Positions 8,691 to 17,793 of a stretch of DNA of 64,000 nt are shown here, piece after piece. The position numbers and the translations under genes were made by a program. The DNA comes from Rubripirellula lacrimiformis (GTDB lineage: Bacteria; Planctomycetota; Planctomycetia; Pirellulales; Pirellulaceae), in the NCBI RefSeq assembly GCF_007741535.1, contig NZ_CP036525.1, forward strand, positions 3,658,001 through 3,722,000. Reading direction: 5' to 3'. Under the pieces are notes generated by a model. That model saw only the letters and a list, made by a program, of their open reading frames with translations. It searched no databases and was not told the DNA's origin. The number at the start of each line of letters is the position of its first letter. The stretch's first letter is position 1.

Positions 8691-9733
8691 ACGCCGATGA
8701 CACTAGCAAAGACGAATGCAGCGGTGATTCATCACCTTTGCCGTCTGGGACCGTCGTGCACACGCGTGCCCCGGCCAAGCTAAATCTGTTTTTAGAACTG
8801 TGTGCTCGTCGCGACGACGGTTTTCACGAAATCGATACCGTCATGGTGCCAATCGATTGGTGCGACGAAATCACAATGTCGCGAACCTCCACACCGGGGG
8901 TCCAATTGTCGGTGGATTGGATGCCGTCGAAATTGGTCCGATCCCAGCGTTTGGGCATCGCCGATGACCCCGCCGCGATCGACGCGTTGCTAGGGATTCC
9001 TGCCGACGAAACCAATCTGGTCAGTCGTGGATTGGTGCGAATGATCCAGCGATTCGGGATCCAGGGCGGATTTCGATGCGATCTGCGTAAATCGATACCG
9101 GCGGGCGCTGGTATGGGCGGCGCTAGCAGCGATGCGGCGGCGGCGATCCGCTGCGCCGCCAAGCTTTGCGGGATTTCAGCTCAGTCGCCCGAGCTTTTCC
9201 AGATTTGTGCTGAAATCGGCAGCGACGTGCCGTTCTTCCTGGGGCACGGAAATCAACCGCTTGCGGCGGCCAGGGCGACCGGACGGGGAGAAATCCTGAA
9301 TCCGGTTCCTACCGCCGGGCCGCTTGATATTGTCGTGATTTACCCATGTGTCAGCCTATCAACCGCGAAAGTTTACGCAGCTTCCCAGGTTCCACCGGAT
9401 CCACAGGCCGCAGACGCCGTTGTTTCCGCACTCGCCCTTGGCGATGTTGGTAAGATTGGGTCAGCGATGATGAATCGATTGTCCGACCCAGCGCGAATAC
9501 TTGCACCGCAAATCGATGAAATACTAAAATCGGTGTGGCGGGGCGGGTACAGAACGTGTCAATTGACTGGCAGTGGATCGGCGTGTTTCGCGTTGGTCAA
9601 TTCGACGGTCGAGGCCAGTCGGTTGGCAAGCAACCTACGGGCAAAATTCGAACGGTCATCAAACGCAGGGTGCGGAGCGATTGTGGAAACTGCTCGGACC
9701 ACCCGAGTTCCTTCGATCGTTAGTATCCAGTAA
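8687..9733 (+). CDS. ispE: 4-diphosphocytidyl-2-C-methyl-D-erythritol kinase
   Basis: 348 residues, a GHMP kinase that phosphorylates CDP-methylerythritol at the 2-hydroxyl in the MEP route to isoprenoids. The N-terminal [11 protein letters not shown] motif with Lys31, and the ATP-binding loop [14 protein letters not shown] (138-151) with catalytic Asp149, are intact; GSDVPFF and the C-terminal [11 protein letters not shown] motif are also present. The first 20 residues are a polar extension beyond the usual start, but the ATG at 8687 is backed by its 4-nt overlap with lpxI. The spoVG gene follows after 70 nt. Confidence 0.96.
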   Translation: MNADDTSKDECSGDSSPLPSGTVVHTRAPAKLNLFLELCARRDDGFHEIDTVMVPIDWCDEITMSRTSTPGVQLSVDWMPSKLVRSQRLGIADDPAAIDALLGIPADETNLVSRGLVRMIQRFGIQGGFRCDLRKSIPAGAGMGGASSDAAAAIRCAAKLCGISAQSPELFQICAEIGSDVPFFLGHGNQPLAAARATGRGEILNPVPTAGPLDIVVIYPCVSLSTAKVYAASQVPPDPQAADAVVSALALGDVGKIGSAMMNRLSDPARILAPQIDEILKSVWRGGYRTCQLTGSGSACFALVNSTVEASRLASNLRAKFERSSNAGCGAIVETARTTRVPSIVSIQ

Positions 9734-9803
9734 ACAACACGGACTCGCAGACGATCCACGCACTTTGGTTGTGGTTCGTTCGCCGGTTAGGGAGGGTCGG
9801 AAC

Positions 9804-10406
9804 GTGGAGATCACCGAGATTCGTATCAAGCTGATGGAAGGTTCCGAGGATCGACTTCGGGCGTTTTGTTCCATCACCATCGACAACGCATTCGTCATCC
9901 GAGACCTAAAAATCATTGATGGGACCAGTGGTCCCTTTGTGGCAATGCCCAGCCGCAAATTGAGTGGGCACTGCGGGCGTTGCAATCACAAGAATCACCT
10001 TCGTGCTTCTTACTGTAATCACTGCGGTGCGAAGCTACAGAGTGATGGCGGTGATAATTTTGATTCACCTCAAAAACTTTATGCTGACGTCGCGCACCCG
10101 ATCAACAGCGAGTGTCGCGAACTGATCCAAAATGCGGTGATCACAGAATTCGATGCCGAACTAAGCCGTTGTCAGCAGCCCGGGTATCGGTCTCGCTATG
10201 ACGACGACTTTGGCTACGACGAAAACAACGTGGCGACCAACGTCGTCGAACGGCCGAATGCGAACCCGACTTCGCCAAATCGAAGTGAATCAGGTCCGCC
10301 TCGCCCTCACTTCATCGATCAACCAAAACGACGATCGGAAACGGCTGCATCCGAAGGTGAAGTCGAAGATGATGATGCGTTTGGCGCTGGCGTGTTCGGC
10401 GGTTAA
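9804..10406 (+). CDS. spoVG: SpoVG-family protein with an inserted zinc ribbon
   Basis: 200 residues from the GTG at 9804, which has GGAGGG at 9791-9796 with 7-nt spacing. SpoVG is a small nucleic-acid-binding regulator in other phyla. The first half matches: [38 protein letters not shown]. The second SpoVG half, [16 protein letters not shown] (about 94-109), follows only after an insertion of about 40 residues that holds two CxxC pairs (Cys57/60 and Cys71/74), a zinc-ribbon pattern. The last 80 residues are acidic, Pro/Asn/Ser-rich and probably disordered. The gene follows ispE, the same neighbourhood as in Bacillus. A longer frame upstream overlaps ispE and is not favoured. Confidence 0.88.
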   Translation: MEITEIRIKLMEGSEDRLRAFCSITIDNAFVIRDLKIIDGTSGPFVAMPSRKLSGHCGRCNHKNHLRASYCNHCGAKLQSDGGDNFDSPQKLYADVAHPINSECRELIQNAVITEFDAELSRCQQPGYRSRYDDDFGYDENNVATNVVERPNANPTSPNRSESGPPRPHFIDQPKRRSETAASEGEVEDDDAFGAGVFGG

Positions 10407-10602
10407 AGCGTCGCCGGTCATGCGAAACCACGGCGATCGGTCAACGAACCATCGCACCAGGAAGTAGCAACTTCCATCGCGATTCGGTCGCAGATGACGA
10501 GCGATGTACCCCCGTCGTTAGCCAAAGATTAGGCCCCAGCCAACGGCCAGCCCCACCGAAGCAAGATTCGGTTTTCACGCTCCCGTTGGCCCCCCCAAAA
10601 AA

Positions 10603-10752
10603 AACTCGAACTCGAACTCGAACTCGAACTCGAACTTGAACTCGAACTCGAACTCGAACTCGAACTCGAACTCGAACTCAAACTCGAACTCGAACTCAAA
10701 CTCAAACTCGAACTCGAACTCGAACTCGAACTCGAACTTGAACTTGAACTTG
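10603..10752. repeat. Hexanucleotide microsatellite (AACTCG)25, imperfect
   Basis: 25 consecutive 6-bp units, 150 bp, mostly AACTCG with scattered AACTTG and AACTCA variants, the variants being common near the right end. The unit length keeps frame, so one strand would read Asn-Ser repeats and the other Glu-Phe repeats, but no gene resembles the flanks. It lies after a C/A homopolymer run between convergent genes. Confidence 0.95.
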
Positions 10753-10764
10753 TTCAAGTTTCGA
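10745..10764. terminator. Inverted repeat at the end of the hexamer array
   Basis: An 8-bp perfect stem, AACTTGAA paired with TTCAAGTT, around the 4-nt loop CTTG. It uses the last repeat units as its left arm. It could act as a two-way transcription stop between the convergent genes, but it has low GC and only a short T run, so the call is weak. Confidence 0.3.
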
Positions 10765-10949
10765 ATACCAGCACCTTCGACTCCGTGCTCTCAGCAGCCA
10801 ACAGCCTTTGATCGGTCTGTTTTCGATCCATTCGATTGTCTGCAGTCATCTCGCATCAATGATCTCCGGGAATGGTCCCAGTGGGTCGTCGGGCCCGCAA
10901 ACGTCGAGTCGAACTTGGGGGCGGCTGGGATTGGTTGCAGCACCAAGAG

Positions 10950-11924
10950 CTACTTTTTCTTAGCCGCTTCGTTGGCCGGCAGGATGTCCTCGGTCGGCTT
11001 GGCAACTTCCTCCGTTTTGCCATTGTTTTCGTCCGTTGGCAGCGGGATCGGCATCAGAACCAGACGTACGGGGGTTCCCCGCTCGGGGATCGCCTTGGTC
11101 AGCGGCGAGTACTCCAGTTCGCTTGCTTCTGCGCTGCTGGCAACGGGGACGTCCATCATCGCGGTCGCAAAGTTGGATACACAGATCATGTCGCCGGAGT
11201 CGGCCCGGTAATATTCCCGGCCGCTGGACGGGTCTTTCCACATCCCGCTGCCTGCAAACACCCAATCGACCGACATCGTGTCGTTGGTGCCGGTTTTGCG
11301 AATCCAATTTCTGGCGTCGACGACCTTGAATTGGTTTTGTTTGTCACGGTAGCAAACCCAAACGCGGATTCGCTGACCCGTCGCTGGAACATATCGGGGC
11401 AAGAATCGCACGGTGGTGCCTGGCATGGCGCCGACAGCCAACAGGGCGGCATGCACTTCGGCTGAATGAGCGATTGTTGCGACGACGGATTCGTGTTCTT
11501 TGGTGCCGGTTGGGCAGGCAAACATTTCCAGAGGCCCATCGTTCATCGCGACATAGCCGTCGATGTAGACGCGAGACGCTTTGCGGTCGACCCAAAGATT
11601 TCGTGAACTCAGCGACTTTGCACCGGGGGGCGGGGCGAACGCTTTTGCGGCGATTTCATCGGGGCCAACGTATTCGTCCAGCGGCGACTTCTGTTCTTCT
11701 TCGGTCAACGGGTCGCTGATCGAAGGCAGCGTTCGCAGCGTCGGGGGGGGCGATTGCTTGCTGCTGGCGTCCTCTGATTCGGAATCCGTAGCCGCGGTCC
11801 CGCTGCCACCGGCGGTGTCTTGGCCCCAGGCCGCGTTGCCGGAGGGGCCACTCATCGAAAATGCCAGCGCCCAGGCCGTTAGAACAGGGATCTTCAGGAC
11901 GGCTGCAAATTCGTGAGCGTTCAA
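10950..11924 (-). CDS. YdjY-domain secreted protein
   Basis: 324 residues if read from the TTG at 11922-11924, which places a good signal peptide at the N terminus (hydrophobic FAAVLKIPVLTAWALAFSM, then GNAAWG-QD). A longer frame from the ATG at 12029 adds 35 Arg-rich residues and is less convincing. An acidic Ser/Thr/Pro-rich stretch (about 38-75) precedes a folded region that I match to the YdjY domain seen in many planctomycete proteins: LWVDRKASRVYIDGYVAMNDG, then EMFACPTGTKEHESVVA and VHAALLAVGAMPG, ending with a predicted strand-rich part. The function of the domain is unknown. The gene converges on spoVG and diverges from the next plus-strand gene. Confidence 0.75.
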   Translation of the reverse strand: MNAHEFAAVLKIPVLTAWALAFSMSGPSGNAAWGQDTAGGSGTAATDSESEDASSKQSPPPTLRTLPSISDPLTEEEQKSPLDEYVGPDEIAAKAFAPPPGAKSLSSRNLWVDRKASRVYIDGYVAMNDGPLEMFACPTGTKEHESVVATIAHSAEVHAALLAVGAMPGTTVRFLPRYVPATGQRIRVWVCYRDKQNQFKVVDARNWIRKTGTNDTMSVDWVFAGSGMWKDPSSGREYYRADSGDMICVSNFATAMMDVPVASSAEASELEYSPLTKAIPERGTPVRLVLMPIPLPTDENNGKTEEVAKPTEDILPANEAAKKK

Positions 11925-12371
11925 GGTTCGTTTTCCAAGAGGGGCGTTTTCAGTGACGGATCGTGATCGTCTGGCTGGCAGGCGGGTTCGCAGGCGTCTC
12001 GCAGCCCAACACGCTTGTCTACCGATCATACGTTCTGGGGCGGGCGAGGACCAAACAGGACCCGTAATCCGGTGGCGTTGCCTAGATTAACAGCTATGTT
12101 ATCCTCCGATCATGCGAACGATAATCCAGGCAAAGGGACCGGCGATCCGTGGCTCACGGATCGGGGATAGGCGTGTCCATTGTGATCGGAACGCCCCTGC
12201 AGCGTATGCACTGCATCGCCCGCAGAACCGAGAAGATTCGGCGAAGGTTGCCGAGTCGACTGGCCGGTTGAATTGCGTTCGAGATGTTTTTATGGCTTTA
12301 GGTGGTAGGGCTCGGTGTTCAAAACGAACCGGAAGCCAACTTTTCGCACATCATGTTTGTCTGGTTCATTA
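11925..12371. other. Divergent intergenic region, YdjY gene / 661-aa protein
   Basis: 447 nt between the two chosen starts; open frames on either strand reach into it (to 12029 on minus and from 12315 on plus). It should contain both promoters. No repeat or recognisable operator is seen. Confidence 0.4.
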
Positions 12372-14357
12372 ATGTCGATCGACTCTTCTGAGATCCCGGA
12401 TTCATCATCCCAGCCTTTGCCACCGAAACGTGACTCCGACGCGAAGAAACGGTCCAAGGCGAAAGCCAAGGCAAAGCGGAAGCCCGCGACGGTGAAATCC
12501 GAATCGGTGGCCGGTTCACCGTTGGCTGATTCAGCTCAGTCGGATTCACCAGAACATTGGGATGCGTTTCGACAGAAGATCACTGCCGGCGCCCCATCCT
12601 CGGCCGCCGAATCGGTCTTTGCCAAATCAGCTAAAGATGGTGCAGCCTATCGCTGGGGTGTCGCGGTCGCGACAGGCGAGGGATGTGGCCCGCTGTTGCA
12701 GACTCTCAGTCGTCTGGCGTGCGAAGCATCGGTGCCGGCGAAGTTCGCGGTCGACGATTTGCCCGTCGAGGCTGAATTGTTCATCGAAGCGATCGAGTCG
12801 ACGTCGACAAGCGATACCCCCTTGGCTTGCCAGGCCGTTGTGTGGGCTGCTGCACTGCCCGCATTGTGCAGCCAACTGGAATCGGATCTTAGTTTCCGAT
12901 TGATGACGGCGTTGCGTGAATTTCACGATGCCGTGCTGACTCGCAATCAACCCTGCTCGGCAACTCACTTGATCGTTGCTGGTGAACTCGGCCTGACCCT
13001 TGCATGGCGTTTGTCCGATGTTCCGTCTTGTCGGTTGCTGCAGCAGAAATCCTTGACGGCTGTTAACGATTGGTGCGACCAGTATGACCAAGCGGTTGCT
13101 GATGCGGTCGAAGGCGCCGTCCATGCTCGGATGGTGTTGGCGTCGCTGTTCCGCTGTGGTGACTTGATTCAGGCAACCACGAAACAGAAGCCAAAGAAAA
13201 ACTACGTCAAGACGGCGGACTTGTTGTCGACATGGATTGCCGCACTGACCACGCGTGATGGCGGATCGGCATTCAGCCAAGTCGGCGGCAAAGAATTGGT
13301 AGATGATCTGGCTGGCCACGGTCTGCTTGATCGCGCGATCGCAGTTGATCCCGAATCGCTCAAGCCCGCCTTCGATGCTGCGACCGGGAAGACCCAAACC
13401 GGCGGCCGATTGGCGTGGGAAGTTTCGCTGCCTGAAACCATGTGGCACGATGCGGATGCCAAGATCGCTGTCATGCTGCCCGAATGGGACGTCCGAAAGG
13501 GACGCACCCACGTGGACTACTCTGGCGAAAATGTCGCGATTGAAATGTTTGCCGGTCGCGCCAAATTGATCAGTGGCCAATGGCAAACCATGATCGAAGT
13601 CGACGGCGAGCAGCAGCATGCTTGCGGCAATTGGTCCGAGGTTTGTGAGTACACCGATGACGACGTTCACTACCTAGAACTGGAACAACCTTGGACTGGT
13701 GGTTTGCTGTTGCAGCGGCAATTGATGCTGGTTCGTGAAGATCGCACCTTGCTTTTCGCGGATGCCATCGTGCAAGACCCGTCGTCCGGTGACGGTGTGT
13801 CGTTCGACGAAGATTTGATGGCGAACCAAGGACGACGGATCAAGTATTGGGGGCGGCTTCCCATCGCAGATGGCATTTCGCCAGATCCAGAACCGGAGAC
13901 TCGCGAAATCTTCTTGGCCGACGGGAAGCGACGCGCCATGATCGTTCCCCTGGCCGCCAATGAGTGGCGAGTCGGGCCGACGTCGGCGACGTTGACCACG
14001 TCGGAAGACAACTCGTTGGTGTTTACCGCCGAAGGCAAGGGGCGTCTGTATTGTCCGTTGTGGATGGATTGTTCCCAGCGTCGTTTCAAACGCAAACGCA
14101 CATGGCGTCCATTGACGGTGGTCGACAATTTGCGTGTTTGCCGCAAAGACGAAGCGGCTGGCTATCGAATCCAGGTGGGGTCCGAGCAGTGGATGGTGTA
14201 CCGGACGCTTGGCGAACCGAAGACGCGCAGCATCCTAGGAAAACACCTGATCGCCGACTTCTTTGCTTCACGCATCGACATGACTTACGGCGACCATGAT
14301 GCGTTGGTGACTGTCGATGACAGTGAGCCTTCGGATGATGACTCGGGCCAGGAGTGA
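12372..14357 (+). CDS. Large protein of unknown function, heparinase-like C-terminal part
   Basis: 661 residues from the ATG at 12372 (a start at 12315 would add 19). The first 45 residues are polar with a Lys/Ala-rich run (KKRSKAKAKAKRK), so there is no signal peptide. Residues about 60-330 look alpha-helical, and about 350-640 look strand-rich with repeated Trp-containing turns; this helical-then-beta order recalls heparinase II/III-like proteins, but I see no clear catalytic signature, so that is only a resemblance. The gene is followed after 3 nt by yggS, so the two are probably cotranscribed. I do not recognise the family with certainty. Confidence 0.6.
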   Translation: MSIDSSEIPDSSSQPLPPKRDSDAKKRSKAKAKAKRKPATVKSESVAGSPLADSAQSDSPEHWDAFRQKITAGAPSSAAESVFAKSAKDGAAYRWGVAVATGEGCGPLLQTLSRLACEASVPAKFAVDDLPVEAELFIEAIESTSTSDTPLACQAVVWAAALPALCSQLESDLSFRLMTALREFHDAVLTRNQPCSATHLIVAGELGLTLAWRLSDVPSCRLLQQKSLTAVNDWCDQYDQAVADAVEGAVHARMVLASLFRCGDLIQATTKQKPKKNYVKTADLLSTWIAALTTRDGGSAFSQVGGKELVDDLAGHGLLDRAIAVDPESLKPAFDAATGKTQTGGRLAWEVSLPETMWHDADAKIAVMLPEWDVRKGRTHVDYSGENVAIEMFAGRAKLISGQWQTMIEVDGEQQHACGNWSEVCEYTDDDVHYLELEQPWTGGLLLQRQLMLVREDRTLLFADAIVQDPSSGDGVSFDEDLMANQGRRIKYWGRLPIADGISPDPEPETREIFLADGKRRAMIVPLAANEWRVGPTSATLTTSEDNSLVFTAEGKGRLYCPLWMDCSQRRFKRKRTWRPLTVVDNLRVCRKDEAAGYRIQVGSEQWMVYRTLGEPKTRSILGKHLIADFFASRIDMTYGDHDALVTVDDSEPSDDDSGQE

Positions 14358-14360
14358 ACG

Positions 14361-15074
14361 GTGACGAATAGGACCCCGGCACAGCAGCTTGCAGAGAACT
14401 GGAATCGCGTCGTCGATGAGGTTCGGCAAGCGACCGAAGATGCTGGCCGTCCGGTCGGCGATACGGTCGTGATCGGCGTGACGAAGTACGTGGACGCACA
14501 GGTCACCGGATGGCTGGTCGATGCCGGATGCCAAAATCTAGGCGAAAACCGTCCCCAACTGCTCTGGCAGAAAGCCGACGAATTGGCTCTCGATGATTCG
14601 GTGCGCTGGCACGTGATCGGTCACTTGCAGCGGAACAAGGTTCGCCGGACGCTTCGTTACCGGCCGCTGATTCACTCCATCGACAGCCCGCGGTTGCTGA
14701 AAAGTGTGGCGGACGAGTCTGCCAACTTATCGCTGGAATCGCACGTGATGTTGGAAGTGAACATCAGTGGCGAGGATGCGAAGACGGGAATGACGCCGGA
14801 CCAAATTCGATCGGTCATCGGCGATCTTCCCAGTGCTGGGATCAAGGTCGTGGGCATCATGGCGATGGCCGGATGGGGCACCGATTCGAAAGCCGCCCAG
14901 GCTCAGTTTGCCAGTGCTCGCCAGTTTCGCGATCAGCTCGCGGCGGAATTCGATCTGTCGCTGCCACACCTGTCGATGGGAATGAGCGGGGACTTTGTCG
15001 AGGCGATCGCCGAAGGGGCGACCATGGTTCGAATCGGGTCGCGTTTGTACGAAGGCGTCGTTGACATTGGCTAG
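14361..15074 (+). CDS. YggS/PLPHP-family pyridoxal phosphate homeostasis protein
   Basis: 237 residues from the GTG at 14361, with GGAG at 14351-14354. The protein is a PLP-binding single-domain alanine-racemase fold that buffers vitamin B6 and amino acid pools. The Schiff-base lysine is Lys42 in VIGVTKYVD; NLGENRPQ (59-66), WHVIGHLQRNKV (83-94), and the phosphate-binding C-terminal motif SMGMSGDF with EGATMVRIGSRLY are all typical. The gene begins 3 nt after the upstream stop and overlaps the DUF167 gene downstream, matching the yggS-yggU neighbourhood of other bacteria. Confidence 0.93.
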   Translation: MTNRTPAQQLAENWNRVVDEVRQATEDAGRPVGDTVVIGVTKYVDAQVTGWLVDAGCQNLGENRPQLLWQKADELALDDSVRWHVIGHLQRNKVRRTLRYRPLIHSIDSPRLLKSVADESANLSLESHVMLEVNISGEDAKTGMTPDQIRSVIGDLPSAGIKVVGIMAMAGWGTDSKAAQAQFASARQFRDQLAAEFDLSLPHLSMGMSGDFVEAIAEGATMVRIGSRLYEGVVDIG

Positions 15075-15342
15075 TTTGCGGATCGAAGTGCACGCAACAG
15101 CTTCCGCCCGGCGCAACCACGTGGGTGGATCGCATGACGGTGCGCTGCGAGTCTCGGTGACCGCCGTTGCCGACAAAGGCAAAGCGAACAAGGCGATCGC
15201 AAAACTGCTGGCAAAGTCGTTGGGCGTCCGGCCATCTCAGGTCGAATTGATCCGAGGTCAAACCAATCGCCGCAAGCTATTCGAAGTCAGCGATCCGCCG
15301 GCAAACCTGCAAAAAACAATCGACCAGTTGATGGCCGAGTAG
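15067..15342 (+). CDS. DUF167 (YggU-family) protein
   Basis: About 91 residues from the TTG at 15067, overlapping the yggS stop by 8 nt. The YggU family is recognised from LRIEVHATASARRNHVGG, the central LRVSVTAVADKGKANKAI and the loop SQVELIRGQTNRRKLFEV. Its function is unknown. The frame is open upstream to 14995 inside yggS, but the family begins at the chosen point. The 97-bp repeat array starts 57 nt after the stop. Confidence 0.88.
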   Translation: MASLRIEVHATASARRNHVGGSHDGALRVSVTAVADKGKANKAIAKLLAKSLGVRPSQVELIRGQTNRRKLFEVSDPPANLQKTIDQLMAE

Positions 15343-15398
15343 GCGAGAGACGCATCCACCGGCGGTAGTAAGTCCTCCCATCCAGCGACCTTCCCCAT

Positions 15399-16395
15399 CG
15401 TTTAACCGCGTGCCCATCGGGCCGCGCGTTTCAGCCGCACCAGCGCGCTGGGCGTTGCCCAAGCGGTTAAACGAACCAGCGCGTACACCCGTCATCGTTT
15501 AACCGCGTGCCCATCGGACCGCGCGTTGCAACCGCACTAGCGCGCTGGGCGTTGCCCAAGCGGTTAAACGAACCAGCTCGCACACCCACCGTCGTTTAAC
15601 CGCGTGCCCATCGGGCCGCGCGTTTCAGCTGCACCGGCGCGCTGGGCGTTGCCCAAGCGGTTAAACGAACCAGCACGCACACCCACCATCGTTTAACCGC
15701 GTGCCCATCGGGCCGCGCGTTTCAGCCGCACCAGCGCGCTGGGCGTTGCCCGAGCGGTTAAACGATCCAGCGCGCACACCCACCGTCGTTTAACCGCGTG
15801 CCCATCGGGCCGCGTGTTTCAACTGCACCGGCGCGCTGGGCGTTGCCTAAGCGGTTAAACGAACCAGCGCACGCATCCACCGTCGTTTAACCGCGTGCCC
15901 ATCGGGCCGCGCGTTTCAACTGCACCAGCGCGCTGGGCGTTGCCCAAGCGGTTAAACGAACCGAGCGCGCACACCCTCCGTCGTATAACCGCGTGCCCAT
16001 CGGGCCGCGCGTTTCAGCCGCACCAGCGCGCTGGGCGTTGCCCAAGCGGTTAAACGATCCAGCGCGCACACCCACCATCGTTTAACCGCGTGCCCATCGG
16101 GCCGCGCGTTTCAGCTGCACCAGCGCGCTGGGCGTTGCCCGAGCGGTTAAACGATCCAGCGCGCACACCCACTATCGTTTAACCGCGTGCCCATCGGGCC
16201 GCGCGTTTCACCCGCACCGGCGCGCTGGGCGTTGCCCAAGCGATTAAACGAACCAGCACGCACACCCACCGCCGTTTTGCCGCGTGCCCATCGGGCCTCG
16301 CGTTGCAGCCGCACCGGCGTGCTGGGCGTTGCCCGAGCGGTTAAACGAAGCGACCCGCACGCCCGCCGCCGTTCTGCCGCATGGCCAACGGGCCG
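15399..16395. repeat. Tandem array of a 97-bp structured repeat, ten full copies plus a partial one
   Basis: Units begin at 15399, 15496, 15593, 15690, 15787, 15884, 15982, 16079, 16176, 16273 and, partial, 16370; the spacing is 97 nt except one of 98. Each unit has a 75-nt core flanked by the 11-bp inverted arms CGTTTAACCGC and GCGGTTAAACG, then a 22-nt linker. Inside the core lie GCCC-ATC-GGGC, a GCGCG/CGCGC pair about 14 nt apart, and GGGC-GTT-GCCC, so one strand can fold into a branched structure. Copies differ at scattered sites; the last two decay, and the partial one runs up to the stop codon of the following convergent gene. It is not CRISPR, as there are no unique spacers. Confidence 0.95.
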
Positions 16396-17793
16396 CTAGA
16401 GAGTCTTGCCGCCCAAACATCGCAGTTCGTTATCGACTCGGATCAGCAGTTTGCCGCCGACATACGCCGGGGTCGCGCCCACCGGCCCGCTCAGATCGAC
16501 TTCGCCCAACTTTTTGAACTCGTCGGCGGCCTGAATCAACGTCGCCTTCCCGTCTAGGCTAATCATCAGCATTTTGTCACCGACGATGATGGGGGACGCA
16601 CCGTAGTTGCCGCCGATTCGCTTAGTCCAAAGCACTTCGCCGGTTTCAACCTGCAAGCATTGAGCGATTCCGCGGTCATCGACGGTGAACAATCGACTGT
16701 CTTTGACCACTGGGGTCGGGACGTACGGTGCGTTGCGTCGAATCCGATACAGTTCTTGTGGTTGGGCGCCCGGGGTGGTGGGGATACGAACGGCAACCAA
16801 TTGGTTGTTTCCGCCACCGCCGCTGCCACTGGATCCCAACGCGATGTCACCGACAATGATCGGTGTCATGCACGAACGTTGTTCCATCACGGGGATCGAC
16901 CAAGTCATTTTGCCGTTGCTCGGATCGATCCCAAACATACCGTTGCCGGTGTTGGTTGCGATGATCTGTGTTGGCTTGGCATCTTGTTGGAAGGTCGCTG
17001 GCACGCCATAGCAGGTCCGGGTTGTGGTCAATGGCGTTTCCCAACGCGTCGCGCCGGTTCGGCGGTCGACGGCGATCATGCGGCTGCTGCCCGGTCGCTG
17101 GCCAGGTTGAAGCTGTTCGCCTTGTTGCGAATTGAACAGCACTACCATGTCGCCGATGATGGCTGGGGATGTACCGAAACCATGTTGCGATTGCCAAGCG
17201 CCAAAGTCACGTGACCAGACTTCGGCGCCATCGTGGTCGAAGCACTTCAGCATCGTGTGGTCGGCATCGGCCCATGCGGCGAAGACAAAATCTTCGTCCG
17301 CGACCGGCGTGCTGGATGCCAATGTGTTTCGTTGGTGAAGGTGGTGTGGGATTTGGTCGAACGATTCGGACCAGCGGGGTTTGCCGGTTGCCAAATCCAA
17401 CGACTCGACGGCAATCTTTTGTTGCTTCGGATGGGAAACCAACATGTAGATGCTGTCACCCTGCACGATCGGCGATGACACGTCACGCGATCCCAAGTTG
17501 CGTCGCCACGTATAGTCGGAATCCGTCCAAGTCGAAGGGATGTTTCCATCGGTGCTGTAACCATGACCATCGGTGCCGTGGAAACGGTTCCACGACGATG
17601 GTGCGTCGCCCCATGCGACGGACGTCCCGGAACCGCAAATACTGGCTGCGAATCCGGTCACCATGACCGCCCATGCGATGGTCAATGGACGACGGGCCAG
17701 ACGGTCGCTACCTGGAACTGCGTGGGCAACCGCGGTTTGGACAGATGGCAGCAGCTTTGGAATGAAATGCCGTAGCGGCGATTGGGTGGGCAT
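16396..17793 (-). CDS. Secreted PQQ-propeller repeat protein
   Basis: 465 residues from the ATG at 17791-17793. A signal-type hydrophobic segment (LTIAWAVMVTGFAASICG, about 36-53) is followed by a beta propeller of PQQ-like repeats: blades carry motifs such as ATGKPRWSESF, RRTGATRWETPL, SNGKMTWSIPV and ETGEVLWTKRI. Such proteins resemble BamB or PQQ dehydrogenases without catalytic features; in planctomycetes they are numerous and their ligands unknown. The frame stays open to 18198, but that extension overlaps the divergent GNAT gene and crosses a 14-bp tandem repeat whose copy number would shift the frame, so it is rejected. The stop abuts the 97-bp array. Confidence 0.85.
   Translation of the reverse strand: MPTQSPLRHFIPKLLPSVQTAVAHAVPGSDRLARRPLTIAWAVMVTGFAASICGSGTSVAWGDAPSSWNRFHGTDGHGYSTDGNIPSTWTDSDYTWRRNLGSRDVSSPIVQGDSIYMLVSHPKQQKIAVESLDLATGKPRWSESFDQIPHHLHQRNTLASSTPVADEDFVFAAWADADHTMLKCFDHDGAEVWSRDFGAWQSQHGFGTSPAIIGDMVVLFNSQQGEQLQPGQRPGSSRMIAVDRRTGATRWETPLTTTRTCYGVPATFQQDAKPTQIIATNTGNGMFGIDPSNGKMTWSIPVMEQRSCMTPIIVGDIALGSSGSGGGGNNQLVAVRIPTTPGAQPQELYRIRRNAPYVPTPVVKDSRLFTVDDRGIAQCLQVETGEVLWTKRIGGNYGASPIIVGDKMLMISLDGKATLIQAADEFKKLGEVDLSGPVGATPAYVGGKLLIRVDNELRCLGGKTL

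Larger units (their letters stand above)
10407..10949. other. Intergenic region between convergent spoVG and YdjY-type genes
   Basis: 543 nt between two 3' ends. It holds a C6A8 run (10591-10604), the hexanucleotide repeat and an inverted repeat at its right end. Apart from these I see no gene; the open frames here exist because the hexamer has no stops. Confidence 0.6.

Noticed and set aside
10636-11211. Open frame with an Asn-Ser repeat N terminus
   Set aside because: The repeat comes from the stop-free hexamer array, and the rest is antisense to the YdjY-type gene.
15399-15473. tRNA-like gene
   Set aside because: The branched fold has an 11-bp outer stem and no recognisable T loop, anticodon arm or acceptor end.
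15399-16395. CRISPR array
   Set aside because: The whole 97-bp unit is conserved, including the linker; there are no unique spacers and no cas genes.
15277-16517. Several short open frames with repeated peptides over the 97-bp array
   Set aside because: They follow the DNA repeat on both strands, have no signals of translation, and the 97-bp period shifts frame from unit to unit.
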